This document shows, one piece after another, positions 1-9,091 of a DNA stretch of 64,000 nucleotides. Position 1 is the stretch's first letter. Each line of letters begins with the position of its first letter. The DNA lies in contig NZ_MCGQ01000046.1 of NCBI RefSeq assembly GCF_002242805.1, forward strand, positions 1 through 64,000, written 5' to 3'. The translations under genes were made by a program, and so were the position numbers. This stretch comes from Streptomyces diastatochromogenes (GTDB lineage Bacteria; Actinomycetota; Actinomycetes; Streptomycetales; Streptomycetaceae). The notes beneath the pieces were generated by a model. That model did not search any database. It had not been told where the DNA came from and saw only the letters and a list, made by a program, of their open reading frames with translations.

Positions 1-201
1 CTGGCAGCCGCGGCCGCGGCGCCCGCCGACAAGCGCCCCGCCCTCTATCAGGACGTCATGCGGTTCGTCGTGGACCAGGCTTGGTTCGTGTCCGTCCTTC
101 GCATGGACGGTCTCTACGCCTACAACTCCAAGAAGCTGACCGGTTTCATGGCCGGCCCGAGTTACCTACCCGACCTTGCCTGGAACGTCGCTCCTCAGTA
201 G
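1..201 (+). CDS. ABC transporter solute-binding protein, C-terminal fragment (cut by window start)
   Basis: Frame 1 is open from the first base to the TAG at 199-201, giving 66 residues. The visible tail (RFVVDQAWFVSVLRMDGLYAY, then a run ending PDLAWNVAPQ) resembles the C-terminus of extracellular solute-binding proteins of peptide/nickel-type ABC importers, which deliver substrate to a membrane permease. The start, signal peptide and ligand pocket lie outside the window, so the substrate cannot be judged. Its stop overlaps the convergent phosphatase gene by 7 bases. Family assignment is moderate because only the tail is seen. Confidence 0.6.
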   Translation: MAAAAAAPADKRPALYQDVMRFVVDQAWFVSVLRMDGLYAYNSKKLTGFMAGPSYLPDLAWNVAPQ

Positions 202-2663
202 AAGTCGCATTCCGCGTAGGCCACCTCCGCCCAGATCGTCTTGCCCGTGCCGGTATGGCGGCTGCCCCACCGCCGGGCGAGCTGGGCGACGATGAACAGG
301 CCACGGCCTCCTTCGTCGAAGGTGCGGGCGCGACGCAGATGAGGCGCGGCGCTGCTGGCATCGCTCACTTCGCAGATGAGGCCGTCGTCGCCCCGAATCA
401 ACCGCAGGTGACACGGGGGATGGGCGTAACGGATGGCGTTCGTGACCAGTTCGCTGACGATGAGCTCGACGGCGAAAGCGAGTTCGTCGAGATGCCAGCT
501 GTTCAGAGCGGTGCCGACGAGCTCGCGGACATGAGCGACCGTCGCGGGATCGGTCGACAGTTCCCAAGTGGCGACATGATCGGCTCCAAGGGCGTGCGTC
601 CGCGCCAGCAGCAGGGCGGCGTCGTCGTTCCTGTGGCCGGGAAGCAGAGCCTGAGTGACCTTGTCACAGGTTTCCTCCAGGGGAAGCCTGTGGCTGGCGA
701 GAACCTCGCGAAGCCGCGTGGATCCGTTTTCGGCAAGGTCGTGGCCATTGCCGAGGAGACCGTCGGTGTAAAAGGCGAGAACACTGCCTTCCGGTACTTC
801 GAAATCGGCGACCTCGAACGGCAGGCCGCCCACTCCGAGGGGCGGTCCGACCGGAACGTCCAGTACCTCTACCGAGCCGTCGGGCGCGACCACCATCGGC
901 TCCGGGTGCCCGGCGCGGGCGATGGAGCAGAGGCGGGTGACGGGGTCGTAGACGGCGTACAGGCAGGTCGCCCCCACCTCGCCCACGTCCTCACCGGGCG
1001 CCGGGCGCGTGTCGCTCGCTGTCTTCTCGCGGTCGAGTCGCAACACGAGATCGTCGAGTTGGGTGAGCAGCTCGTCGGGGGCCAGGTCGACGTCGGCCAG
1101 GGTACGCACGGCGGTGCAGAGCCGTCCCATGGTGGCGGACGCCTGGATGCCACGGCCGGCGACGTCACCGACCACAAGAGCGACACGCGCTCCCGAGAGC
1201 GGGATGACGTCGAACCAGTCGCCGCCGATGCCCGCCTCCGCATCGGCCGGCAGGTAGCGGGACGCGACCTCCACCGCGGGGTGGCGCAGCGCGCGACCCG
1301 GCAGAAGGCTGCTCTGCAGGGCGAGCGCGATCTCCCGCTCACGGGCATACCGGCGGGCGTTGTCGATGTGCACCGCTGCCCTGGCAGCGAGGTCTTCGGC
1401 CAGCCGCAGGTCTTGGTCGTCGAAGGGGTCCGGTGTCCGGTGACGGTAGAAGACGGCGATGCCCAGGGGGACACCCCGAGCCCGGAGGGGGACCGACATC
1501 AGGGAATGGATCTTGTGATCCCGGATGCGCTCCGCGCGTTCCGGACTGCCGGCAGCCCACGCGGCAGCGGTCGCCTCATCGACGTCATGCCGTGCGGCGC
1601 GGCCCGTAGCCAGCGCGCGGCCCGGTGGCGAGTCCTCATGGTAGGAATGCGTCCCGCCCATGGGGACCACCGCTTCCGGGCAACCGGGCAGCACCGAGCG
1701 CTGGGCAGCGCGGCGCAGAGCAGGGCGCAGCGAGGTGCCCGCGGTATCCGTGTCCGGGTAGACGCCCGAGCCCAGAAGTGCGCTTTCGAGCAGGTCGACG
1801 GCGACGAAGTCGGCGAAGTGCTCCGAGCCGACCTGGGCCAGCTCATCCGCGGTGCGAGCCAGGTCGAGCGTCGTACCGATGCGCATCCCCGCTTCGTTGA
1901 GGACGGCCAGCCTTTGGCGGGCGCGGAACTGCTCGGTGATGTCGGCTGCCGCTTGCGACAGAGCGCAGACCCGACCGTAAGGATCCTTGACCGGGTACAG
2001 CGTCAGCAGCCACGCGTGGGGTCGGGCCTCACCAGGAGTCCGCAGGTGCGCTTCCAACCGCACGGTCTCGCCGCGTTCCCACACCCGCTCCGCCGCCTCG
2101 GCGATGCCTTCCAGCCCCGGCATCGGCTCTCCAGGCCCCGAGTGGCCGATGCGCACTCCAAGAAGCTCCTCAGCGGGCTTTCCCATGGCAACCGTCACCG
2201 CGGCGTTCACCGCGAAGCAGGCCCCCTGCCGGTCGAAGAGTGCCAAGGTCAGCGGAAGCTGTTCCAATGCCCACCGCTTGATCTCCGAGGCGTCCGGCCC
2301 GGAGCCGCCCGTCAAACCCGCGTCCCCCGGTGACACGGGTGCCGTCGCCGTGAAGAACCACTGCGCCGTCCCCGCTGCGTCGAGCAGTGGATGAGCGTGA
2401 AGCCGGACAGGCAGACGTCGACCGTCGCGGTGACGTACGGTGACCACCTGGGTCCAGGCCTCATGCTCGGCGAAGCGCCGCCGTGCCGCCTTCGACAGGG
2501 ACTCTCCGAGGAGAAACCGGGCATCCTGACCGATCACCTCGGCGGCGACGTACCCCAGAAGCCGCTGGGCTCCCGCGCTCCAAGCAGTGATCACGCCGTC
2601 GGCATCCATGGCAGCCGACACAGGTGGGGCGGCCGGTCGTACGCCAACGGAAGCAGCCGACAC
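195..2663 (-). CDS. PAS/GAF-linked SpoIIE (RsbU-type) serine phosphatase with C-terminal anti-sigma-factor kinase-like ATPase domain
   Basis: An 822-residue multidomain regulator. In order it has a PAS domain (about residues 20-125, MDADGVITAWSAGAQRLLGY), a second PAS-like domain (about 150-270), a GAF domain (about 280-440), a SpoIIE/PP2C phosphatase domain (about 470-690, with GGDWFDVIPL and VVGDVAGRGIQA supplying metal-binding aspartates) and a HATPase_c_2 domain (about 700-820, SELVTNAIRYA and GGRGLFIV). Proteins of this design act in partner-switching control of sigma factors by dephosphorylating anti-anti-sigma factors and phosphorylating or sequestering partners. The open frame runs to 3041, but the GTG at 2663 is preferred because GGAGG lies 5 bases upstream and homology begins there. 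The signal sensed is unknown. No dedicated partner gene is adjacent. Confidence 0.88.
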   Translation of the reverse strand: MSAASVGVRPAAPPVSAAMDADGVITAWSAGAQRLLGYVAAEVIGQDARFLLGESLSKAARRRFAEHEAWTQVVTVRHRDGRRLPVRLHAHPLLDAAGTAQWFFTATAPVSPGDAGLTGGSGPDASEIKRWALEQLPLTLALFDRQGACFAVNAAVTVAMGKPAEELLGVRIGHSGPGEPMPGLEGIAEAAERVWERGETVRLEAHLRTPGEARPHAWLLTLYPVKDPYGRVCALSQAAADITEQFRARQRLAVLNEAGMRIGTTLDLARTADELAQVGSEHFADFVAVDLLESALLGSGVYPDTDTAGTSLRPALRRAAQRSVLPGCPEAVVPMGGTHSYHEDSPPGRALATGRAARHDVDEATAAAWAAGSPERAERIRDHKIHSLMSVPLRARGVPLGIAVFYRHRTPDPFDDQDLRLAEDLAARAAVHIDNARRYAREREIALALQSSLLPGRALRHPAVEVASRYLPADAEAGIGGDWFDVIPLSGARVALVVGDVAGRGIQASATMGRLCTAVRTLADVDLAPDELLTQLDDLVLRLDREKTASDTRPAPGEDVGEVGATCLYAVYDPVTRLCSIARAGHPEPMVVAPDGSVEVLDVPVGPPLGVGGLPFEVADFEVPEGSVLAFYTDGLLGNGHDLAENGSTRLREVLASHRLPLEETCDKVTQALLPGHRNDDAALLLARTHALGADHVATWELSTDPATVAHVRELVGTALNSWHLDELAFAVELIVSELVTNAIRYAHPPCHLRLIRGDDGLICEVSDASSAAPHLRRARTFDEGGRGLFIVAQLARRWGSRHTGTGKTIWAEVAYAECDFY

Positions 2664-2901
2664 GTCGACCTCCACGCGATCGATTGACCGCCAGCTTGAT
2701 GCGCGCAGGCCCCCGATTGCTTCCAGCGTGCTCCTCGCCCCAGCGCTTCTCAACCGACGATCAGCAACAGGTCGGGAGTTCCTCCATGCTGCGGACCAGA
2801 ACACAGTCGCCAACCGCCACGAAAGAGAACACAACCGATGACCAGACGCCGTGGGCCCGCGAGGCGCGCGGCTGAAGCCGACGTCAGTCCTTCCGCCCGG
2901 A

Positions 2902-3612
2902 CTAGTGCGCCGGATCAGCCAGATCGGCCACCAGCCGCTTGGCCAGTCGCTCGGAGGAAGTGGGGTTCTGGCCGGTGTACAGATTGCGGTCGACCACCAC
3001 GAACGGGAGCAGCGGCAGGCGTGCCTTGACGTAGTCCGCACCGCCCTCGCGCAGGCGGTCCTCGAGGAACCAGGGAGCCTTGCGGCCGAAGCTGTTGAGC
3101 TTTTCCTCGGTGTTGGAGAGGCCGGTCATCCGGTATCCGGCGAACGGCCAGGTCCCGTCCTCGTTCTTGGCCGCCAGTGTGGCGGCCGGCGCGTGGCACA
3201 GGAGTGCCAACGGCTTGCCGGAGCGCAGTACCCGGGTGAGCAGTGCGCCCGAGACCGGGTCGTAGGCCAGATCCTCCATCGGACCGTGTCCACCGGGGTA
3301 GAACACCAAGTCGAACTGGTCCGGGTCGATGTTCTCCAGTCCCTCGGGGCTGTTCAGCCGGCTCTGGATCGAGTCCAGGTACCTGGCGACCTCGCGCAGC
3401 TTGGACGGGCGGCCCGCGGTGCGGGACATGCTGAGCCGGTCCAGTGTCGGGGCCTTCCCGCCCGGGGTGGCGATCGTGACGTCCCACCCTGCCTCGCTGA
3501 AGATCTTGTGCGGCATGGCCAGTTCCTCACCCCAGAACCCTGAGGGGTGCTTCGATCCGTCCTTCAGCGTCCAGTGGTCGGCTGCGGATACGACGAAAAG
3601 GACCGTGGTCAT
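2902..3612 (-). CDS. DJ-1/PfpI family protein (Hsp31/glyoxalase III-like class I glutamine amidotransferase fold)
   Basis: A 236-residue cytosolic protein. The nucleophile-elbow cysteine is visible in LALLCHAPAA, an upstream acidic residue in GFWGEELAMPHKIF, and FYPGGHGPMEDLA is typical of the Hsp31/YDR533C branch of DJ-1. Family members act as chaperones, deglycases or glutathione-independent glyoxalases on methylglyoxal. The ATG at 3612 is chosen over 3678 because GGAGAGAGAGG lies just upstream and homology starts at MTTVLFVVS. It is divergent from the aldehyde dehydrogenase gene, and a copy of the 17-bp motif shared with the TetR promoter lies upstream at 3731. Aldehyde or electrophile detoxification is inferred from this context. 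Confidence 0.85.
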   Translation of the reverse strand: MTTVLFVVSAADHWTLKDGSKHPSGFWGEELAMPHKIFSEAGWDVTIATPGGKAPTLDRLSMSRTAGRPSKLREVARYLDSIQSRLNSPEGLENIDPDQFDLVFYPGGHGPMEDLAYDPVSGALLTRVLRSGKPLALLCHAPAATLAAKNEDGTWPFAGYRMTGLSNTEEKLNSFGRKAPWFLEDRLREGGADYVKARLPLLPFVVVDRNLYTGQNPTSSERLAKRLVADLADPAH

Positions 3613-3730
3613 CTGCGCCTCTCTCTCCTGTGGTGGTGACGGATCCCAGCGGCCCGAGTCGGCGGGACGTGACGTCACGGGGCGGTGATCGGCTCGGGGA
3701 TCCGCTGTGAAGGCCGACCGGTCGAGCGAT

Positions 3731-3747
3731 GTGTACGTTGCTTACAT
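3731..3747. promoter_or_regulatory. Putative TetR operator copy A (pfpI side)
   Basis: GTGTACGTTGCTTACAT matches the 17-bp motif found at 3834, 3865, 6854 and 6883 (consensus GTTTACGnTGCTTACAT). It lies about 120 bases upstream of the pfpI-like start. Read on the other strand it is two tandem 8-mers of the form AyGTAArC. Assignment to the TetR regulator at 6917 is inferred from motif sharing. Confidence 0.55.
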
Positions 3748-3833
3748 GAGCCTATGGGGCAATGCAGGCAGTGTCAACATTCCTTCCTGTCCGGGGGTGA
3801 GTCCGCCCGGCCTCGTCACGCCTACGCGAGATT

Positions 3834-3881
3834 GTTGACGGTGCTTACATCGGTGGCTACCCTCATGTAATCACCGTAAAC
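3834..3881. promoter_or_regulatory. Putative TetR operator pair B/C (inverted copies before the aldehyde dehydrogenase gene)
   Basis: Two copies of the 17-bp motif face each other: GTTGACGGTGCTTACAT at 3834-3850 and ATGTAATCACCGTAAAC at 3865-3881. Together they form an imperfect dyad with arms at 3838-3850 and 3865-3877 around a 14-base spacer. The second copy ends 23 bases before the ATG at 3905, where a repressor would block transcription. Confidence 0.6.
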
Positions 3882-3904
3882 ATTCGAGCCAGGGAGCCTC
3901 GTCC

Positions 3905-5594
3905 ATGCCCTCGCCCCAGCAGGAAACAGTCACGGTCGACCTCGGTGGCCGTACGGTCACGGTCCCCAAGGGCGGCCTGTACGACCGCTACCGGATGGAT
4001 ACCGATCTGGAAGAAGTCGCCCGCGATCCCCGGGTCAGCAGCGTGGACTTCTTCCGGCGGCTGCCCAAGACCAAGGTCGACTCTCCGGCGCAAGAAGATC
4101 CTGCTGCGCTTCCACGACCTGGTCCTCGCCCGCCAGGACGAGGCGCTGGACCTGATGCAGGCCGAGAACGGCAAGACACGCCGCGACGCGCTCCTCGAGG
4201 TGGTCGACATCGCGATCACCTCCCGCTACTACGCGCGCAACGCCGCCAGGTATCTGGGGCCCGAGCGCCGGCGCGGCGCGATCCCGGTGCTGACCCACAC
4301 CACCGAGCTGCGCCACCCCAAGGGTGTCGTCACGGTCGTCTCCCCGTGGAACTACCCCCTGAGCATGGCTGCCGGCGACGCCATCGCGGCACTGATGGCG
4401 GGCAACGCGGTCGTACAGAAGCCCGACACCCAGACGGCGCTCACCGCGCTGTGGTCACTGGACCTGATGCAGGAGGCCGGCCTGCCCGCGGGCGTCTGGC
4501 AGATGGTGGTCGGGCGGGGCAGCTCCATCGGCGGCGCGCTGATGGACAACGCCGACTACATGATGTTCACCGGCTCCATCGCCAGTGGACGCAAGATCGC
4601 GAGCGATGCCGGGCGTCGCCTCATCGGCGCGTCCCTCGAACTCGGCGGCAAGAACGCCATGATCGTCCTGGACGACGCGGACATCGAGAAAGCCGCCGAC
4701 GGCGCCGTCGCGGCGTGCTTCCCCTCGGCCGGCCAGCTCTGCGTCTCCATCGAGCGGCTGTACGTGGCCGAGTCGATCCGTGACCGGTTCGTCGACGCGT
4801 TCGTCGCGCGCACCAAGCAGCTCAAGATCGGCGCCGCATACGACTACAGCATCGATGTCGGCAGCCTCACCAACACCTCTCAGCTCCAGACCATGACCGC
4901 GCACGTCGACGACGCCGTCGCCAAGGGCGCCACCGTCCTTGCCGGCGGAAGGGCACGGCCGGACCTGGGGCCGCTGTTCTACGAGCCGACGATCCTCGCC
5001 GATGTCACCCCCGACATGACGCTTTACGAGCACGAGACCTTCGGTCCCGTTGTGTCGATCTACTCCTACCGCAGTGTCGACGAGGCGATCGCGCAGGCCA
5101 ATGCCACGCCGTACGGCCTCAATGCCAGCGTCTGGTCCGGCAACGGGGCTCGCGGCCGGGCCGTCGCCGCCCGCGTGCACGCCGGCACCGTCAACGTCAA
5201 CGAAGCATTCGCGGCCGCGTGGGGAAGCATCGACGCCCCGATGGGCGGCATGGGCGACTCCGGACTCGGTCGCCGCCACGGAGCCGACGGCATCCTCAAG
5301 TACACCGAGCCCCGGACCGTCGCCCACCAGCGCATCCAGGGCTTCACCCCACCGGCGGGCATCAGCCCCGAAACCTGGGCCACCCTCCTGACCGGCGCAC
5401 TGAAGGTCCTCAAGGCGGTCGGCGTCCGCAGAAACGCCGAAGGCCGGACGGCGCGGTTCCGAGGGAGCCGCGCCGTCGACGCGCAGAGGGGGCCGTCCAG
5501 GTGTGGGCCTGCCACCGGAAGGGCCCCAGGTGGTCGCGGCAAGCGACGAGCATCTGGGGCCCTTCCGGCGGCACGCTTACGCGGCGCCCTGTGA
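3905..5594 (+). pseudogene. NAD(P)-dependent aldehyde dehydrogenase (succinate-semialdehyde dehydrogenase-like), frameshifted
   Basis: The N-terminus (MPSPQQETVTVDLGG to RRLPKTKVDS) reads from the ATG at 3905, but the rest of the enzyme reads in the frame of position 3945. Dropping one base near 4082-4085 restores KVDSRRKKILLRF, so a one-base insertion is the simplest explanation. Downstream are the cofactor region SPWNYPLSMAAGDAI, the ELGGKNAMIVL segment and the catalytic cysteine in SAGQLCVSIERL, then ETFGPVVSIY. The enzyme would oxidise aldehydes to acids. The frame also runs past the expected family end (near LKVLKAVGVRR) through a hairpin to a stop at 5594, overlapping the convergent reductase gene. 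It is either a recent pseudogene or a sequencing error. Confidence 0.82.
5515..5568. terminator. Long hairpin between convergent genes
   Basis: CCGGAAGGGCCCCAG at 5515-5529 pairs perfectly with CTGGGGCCCTTCCGG at 5554-5568 (15 bp, 24-base loop). It sits just past the reductase stop at 5577 on the minus strand and where the aldehyde dehydrogenase would be expected to end, so it probably terminates both directions. There is no U-tract, as is common in actinomycetes. Confidence 0.7.
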
Positions 5595-6821
5595 TGCGGA
5601 CAACCAGGCGCGGTAACGGCGCAGGGCCCGTCGCTGCTTTCGCCGCTCGGAGATGAGGGCGAACGCCGGGTGGGTGCCCGGCGTGGGGCGGCTGCCGCGG
5701 GCGATGCGGCGCATCTGGTGGCGGACCTGTGCCATGCCGGCGGCAGCGGCGAGGGCCTTGTCGGACCAGGTGACCGGCCGCAGCTGCTCGTCGGCCTCAC
5801 GTCCCTGGCGCCAGCGGGCGGGCAGGTCCGGGGTTACGGCGAGGGCCGTGCCCATCCCGATGATCGCCACGCCACTGTCGAGGACCCTCTCGGCGGTGTT
5901 GCGCTGGGTGATGCCGCCGGTGAGCATCAGCGGCAGCGGGCTGGTCTTGACCAGGTCTTTCGCCAGGTCGAGGAAGTACGCCTCGCGGGCCTGCGTGCGT
6001 GCGTCGGCGGGGCGCCCAGACATCGCCGGGCTCTCATAGCTGCCGCCGGACAGTTCGACCAGGTCGACGCCGAGCGGTTCGAGCATCGCGATCACCTGGC
6101 GTGCGTCGGCGGCGTCGAACCCGCCACGCTGGAAGTCGGCGGAGTTGAGCTTCACCGCGACCGCGAAGGAGGGGGAGACGGCGGCGCGCACGGCGCGGAC
6201 GACGTCCAGCAGCATCCGGGCCCGGTTCTCCAGCGATCCGCCCCACCGGTCGGTGCGCTTGTTGACCAGGGGGGACAGGAACTGCGACAGCAGGTAGCCA
6301 TGCGCGGCGTGGACCTCCACGCCGTCGAAGCCCGCCTGCTCGGCGCGCTGGGCCGTGACGGCGTACCGGGTCACGGTGGCCTGGATCTGCTCGGGGGTCA
6401 TGGCGACGGGCTTGCCGAAGCGGCTGCTGTGCTTGCCCAGGTCGACGGCGACCGCGGACGGGCCCCACACGACGCCGGGCATGTCGGATCCGATCTGGCG
6501 GCCGGGGTGGTTGATCTGCATCCAGATCGCCCCGCCGCCGGACTTGCCGGCCTTGGCCCACTCGATGAACGGCTCCAGCGGCGCGGCCTCGTCGAGCACC
6601 ACGCCGGCGGGGCCGGTCAGCGCCTCGGCGTGGACCATGACGTTGCCGGTGATCAGCAGTCCGGTGCCGCCGGCGGCCCAATGCCGGTACAGCCCGAACA
6701 ACTCCTCGTCCGGGAGCTGGCCGTCGCCGGCCATGTTCTCCTCCATGGCCGCCTTGGCGATCCGGTTGTTCAGCACATGCCCGGAGCGCAGAGGCAACGG
6801 CGAGAACAGCTCGCTGGTCAT
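5577..6821 (-). CDS. NADH:flavin oxidoreductase, old yellow enzyme family
   Basis: A 414-residue TIM-barrel flavoprotein. Family features are the N-terminal LRSGHVLNNRIAKAAMEE, the active-site region VEVHAAHGYLLSQFLSP, and the signature NKRTDRWGGSLENRARM. FMN-dependent members reduce activated C=C bonds of unsaturated aldehydes, ketones and nitro compounds using NAD(P)H. The gene is divergent from the TetR regulator at 6917, and two copies of the shared 17-bp motif fill the intergenic space. With the PfpI-like protein and the aldehyde dehydrogenase it suggests a reactive-carbonyl response. The single-domain length excludes the larger 2,4-dienoyl-CoA reductase type. Confidence 0.9.
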   Translation of the reverse strand: MTSELFSPLPLRSGHVLNNRIAKAAMEENMAGDGQLPDEELFGLYRHWAAGGTGLLITGNVMVHAEALTGPAGVVLDEAAPLEPFIEWAKAGKSGGGAIWMQINHPGRQIGSDMPGVVWGPSAVAVDLGKHSSRFGKPVAMTPEQIQATVTRYAVTAQRAEQAGFDGVEVHAAHGYLLSQFLSPLVNKRTDRWGGSLENRARMLLDVVRAVRAAVSPSFAVAVKLNSADFQRGGFDAADARQVIAMLEPLGVDLVELSGGSYESPAMSGRPADARTQAREAYFLDLAKDLVKTSPLPLMLTGGITQRNTAERVLDSGVAIIGMGTALAVTPDLPARWRQGREADEQLRPVTWSDKALAAAAGMAQVRHQMRRIARGSRPTPGTHPAFALISERRKQRRALRRYRAWLSASQGAA

Positions 6822-6853
6822 CCGAGTTCCCCTCTCAGTCTCAATCGCTTACG

Positions 6854-6899
6854 ATGTATGCAGCGTTCACATTAAGGCAGCTATGTAAGCGACGTAAAC
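6854..6899. promoter_or_regulatory. Putative TetR operators D/E in the reductase-tetR divergent promoter
   Basis: ATGTATGCAGCGTTCAC at 6854-6870 and ATGTAAGCGACGTAAAC at 6883-6899 are same-orientation copies of the motif seen at 3731, 3834 and 3865. The second is the best copy and is built of two tandem octamers, ATGTAAGC and ACGTAAAC, separated by one base. It ends 17 bases before the TetR start, consistent with autoregulation and co-control of the reductase. Confidence 0.62.
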
Positions 6900-6916
6900 A
6901 TGAGGGAGCGTGACCT

Positions 6917-7516
6917 ATGTCGCAAGCGGGCGGCACCTATCACCACGGCGATCTGCGCGCCGCCTGTCTGCGTGCCGCGCGGGAACTGCTGGAGGAGGAC
7001 GGCAGCGCCGGGCTGTCCCTGCGGGCGGTGGCACGGCGGGCCGGCGTGTCGGCGACCGCTCCCTACCGCCACTACGCGGACCGTGACGCGCTGGTCTCCG
7101 CGGTCGCCGCGCAGGGCTACCGCGAACTCGCCGCATATCTGGCCGCGGCGCATCCCTCACCCACGACTCCCGATGAGCTCGCGGCGGTCGCCGTCGCCTA
7201 CGTCCGCTTCGCGCTCGAGCGTCCGGCCCTGTTCCGGGTGATGTTCGCGGAGCCCTGCGATCCGAACAGCGAGGAACGGGTTGCCGCGACCACCGCGATC
7301 TCGGAATACGTCCGAGGCATCGTCCGTGGCGCCTTCCCCGGCGCCGACACGGAGGCGCTGTCGACCACGGTATGGGCCCTCGTCCACGGCCTGGCGTTCC
7401 TGCACCTCGACGGCAAGCTCGACACCTCCACCCCCGACGTGGTTGCGGACCAGGTCCGCACCGCCGTCCATGCACTGTTCACCGCCCCTGCGGCGCTGCC
7501 ACGGGCGAGGGCATAG
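6917..7516 (+). CDS. TetR/AcrR family transcriptional regulator
   Basis: A 199-residue repressor-type protein. The N-terminal helix-turn-helix is clear (YHHGDLRAACLRAARELLEE, then LSLRAVARRAGVSATAPYRHY). The C-terminal ligand domain resembles the WHG/TetR_C_33 type (VAYVRFALERPALFRVMFAE and ALVHGLAFLHLDGKL). Start ATG at 6917 follows GAGGGAGCGTGACCT. It is divergent from the reductase gene. The repeated 17-bp motif upstream of its own gene, the reductase, the aldehyde dehydrogenase and the PfpI-like gene suggests a local four-gene regulon. The ligand is unknown and could be an electrophile. Confidence 0.9.
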   Translation: MSQAGGTYHHGDLRAACLRAARELLEEDGSAGLSLRAVARRAGVSATAPYRHYADRDALVSAVAAQGYRELAAYLAAAHPSPTTPDELAAVAVAYVRFALERPALFRVMFAEPCDPNSEERVAATTAISEYVRGIVRGAFPGADTEALSTTVWALVHGLAFLHLDGKLDTSTPDVVADQVRTAVHALFTAPAALPRARA

Positions 7517-7870
7517 CGGGTTGCGTGCCATCGGCACGGGTCGGCGAGCAGCCGGACAGGGGCTGCGATCCGACTCCAGCCCTGCGCACCGATCATTTCG
7601 GTGGGCGGATGTGCAGAGTGATCATCGGTGCCGCGAACGAGATCATCATGTGGCGGCGGCCGACCGGGCGCCCGGTCGACATGCGCTGCCTCGACGACGA
7701 CTTCGTCGAGACAATCCAAGGAATGACCTGCCATCAGGCGAGACGCACTGTATGTTGCTCTGCCCCGCGCCCGACGTCTCACGGTCGCCGTCTGCGGGAC
7801 CGGTCATCTGTTGACGCCGAACCCCTCAGCTCGGGGACAGCTTCAAGCGGATGTGTTGGCCTGCCCAGCG
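7517..7870. other. Intergenic stretch without a supported gene
   Basis: About 350 bases between the TetR gene and the convergent phosphoesterase gene. Open frames cross it on both strands, but none has a convincing ribosome site or recognisable translation. A peptide reading VIIGAANEIIMWRRPTGRPVD (7617-7680) is the only coding-like run and could be a gene remnant. Confidence 0.4.
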
Positions 7871-9091
7871 CTACGGCGAGGTGGGCACCTGCGGGGAGCG
7901 AAGCACGAGCAGGGTGATCTCGCTGGGGGCGAAGACGCGGAACGGCGGGCCCCAGAAGCCGGTGCCGCGGCTGGTGTACAGGAGGGTGCGGGGGCCGTGG
8001 TGGCTGAGGCCGGCGAGGGCGGGCTGGTCGATGCGGACCAGGTGGTGGAAGGGCCAGATCTGGCCGCCGTGGGTGTGGCCGGAGAGTTGGAGGTCGATGC
8101 CGGCGGCTGCCGCCCGGTCGATGAACTTGGGCTGGTGTGCCAGGAGCAGGACGGGCAGGTCGGGGTCGGCGCCGTTCAAGGCTCCGGCGAGGTGGGCGCG
8201 GTGGCCTGCCAGGCCGGAGGACTCGGCGGTGACGTCATCCACGCCGGCGACCACGAGGGTGTCGCCTCCGCGTTCGAGCAGCAGATGGCGGTTGCGCAGC
8301 GGCTCCCAGCCCAGCTCGTCCATCAGGTCGACCCAGCCCTGGGCCTCGCTGTAGTACTCGTGGTTGCCGGTGACGTATACCCGGGCCCGGGTGGCCCGCA
8401 CGGTTCCGAGCGGGGCGGCCTGAGCGCGGCGGCGTTCGGCCGTGCCGTCCGCGATGTCGCCGGTGTGGCAGACCAGGTCGGCTTCCAGGGTGTTCACCGT
8501 CTCGCACACCCGTGCCGACCAGCGGGCGCGATCGAGTGGGCCGTAGTGGGTGTCGGTGATGAGGACGACGCGGATGCCGTCCAACCCGGCACCCAGCCGT
8601 GGGAGTTGCACGTCGAGTCGGCGCACGCGTGGCACGCGGCGGGCCTCGGCGTACCCCCAGGCGAGCAGCACGGCGGTAACGCCGAGGACGGCCCAAGTGA
8701 CGGTTCGGGCCCGGTCCTGACTCTCGCCGACGCCGGCCACGGTCAGGGCGAGCCGCAAGAAGACGCCGAGCAGAACGGACCAGGTGAACAGAACCCAGCT
8801 CGTGCCCAGCAGGGTGTCACCGACGATCGCCGCCCGGTCCTGCTGACGCCGGCCGTGGCCGCGCACCATCGCGAGCGGCATACCGATGAGGCCGAGGACG
8901 AACAGGGCGGTGCCGACCAGCGTGACGGGCAGCGGCCAGTGCTGCCCGCTGTGCAGGAGCACCCAGCAGGGCACAGCCCACAGCAGGACGGGGGCGATCA
9001 GCGGGATGTAGCGCATCAGGCGGTGCAGTCGGCTCTGCCGTGGTGCTTGCGCTTCGCTGTCGACGGGTCGGGTGTTGCTGGTGTCGGTCAC
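7871..9091 (-). CDS. Membrane-anchored metallophosphoesterase
   Basis: A 406-residue protein with about four predicted membrane helices in the first 160 residues (YIPLIAPVLLWAVPCWVLL, LVGTALFVLGLIGMPLAM and two more). A calcineurin-like phosphoesterase domain follows, with the metal-binding motifs VVLITDTHYG, CHTGDIADG, VTGNHEYY and LQLSGHTHGGQ. Related YkuE/YaeI-type proteins hydrolyse phosphodiester or pyrophosphate bonds at the membrane; the substrate here is unknown. GTG at 9091 is chosen because GGGAGGGG lies 4 bases upstream; the frame extends to 9127 without a ribosome site. It is the last intact gene before the duplicated panD end. Confidence 0.87.
   Translation of the reverse strand: MTDTSNTRPVDSEAQAPRQSRLHRLMRYIPLIAPVLLWAVPCWVLLHSGQHWPLPVTLVGTALFVLGLIGMPLAMVRGHGRRQQDRAAIVGDTLLGTSWVLFTWSVLLGVFLRLALTVAGVGESQDRARTVTWAVLGVTAVLLAWGYAEARRVPRVRRLDVQLPRLGAGLDGIRVVLITDTHYGPLDRARWSARVCETVNTLEADLVCHTGDIADGTAERRRAQAAPLGTVRATRARVYVTGNHEYYSEAQGWVDLMDELGWEPLRNRHLLLERGGDTLVVAGVDDVTAESSGLAGHRAHLAGALNGADPDLPVLLLAHQPKFIDRAAAAGIDLQLSGHTHGGQIWPFHHLVRIDQPALAGLSHHGPRTLLYTSRGTGFWGPPFRVFAPSEITLLVLRSPQVPTSP

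Noticed and set aside
81..2333. A 750-residue plus-strand open frame
   Set aside because: It is antisense to the RsbU-type phosphatase, has low-complexity composition typical of opposite-strand frames in high-GC DNA, and matches no family.
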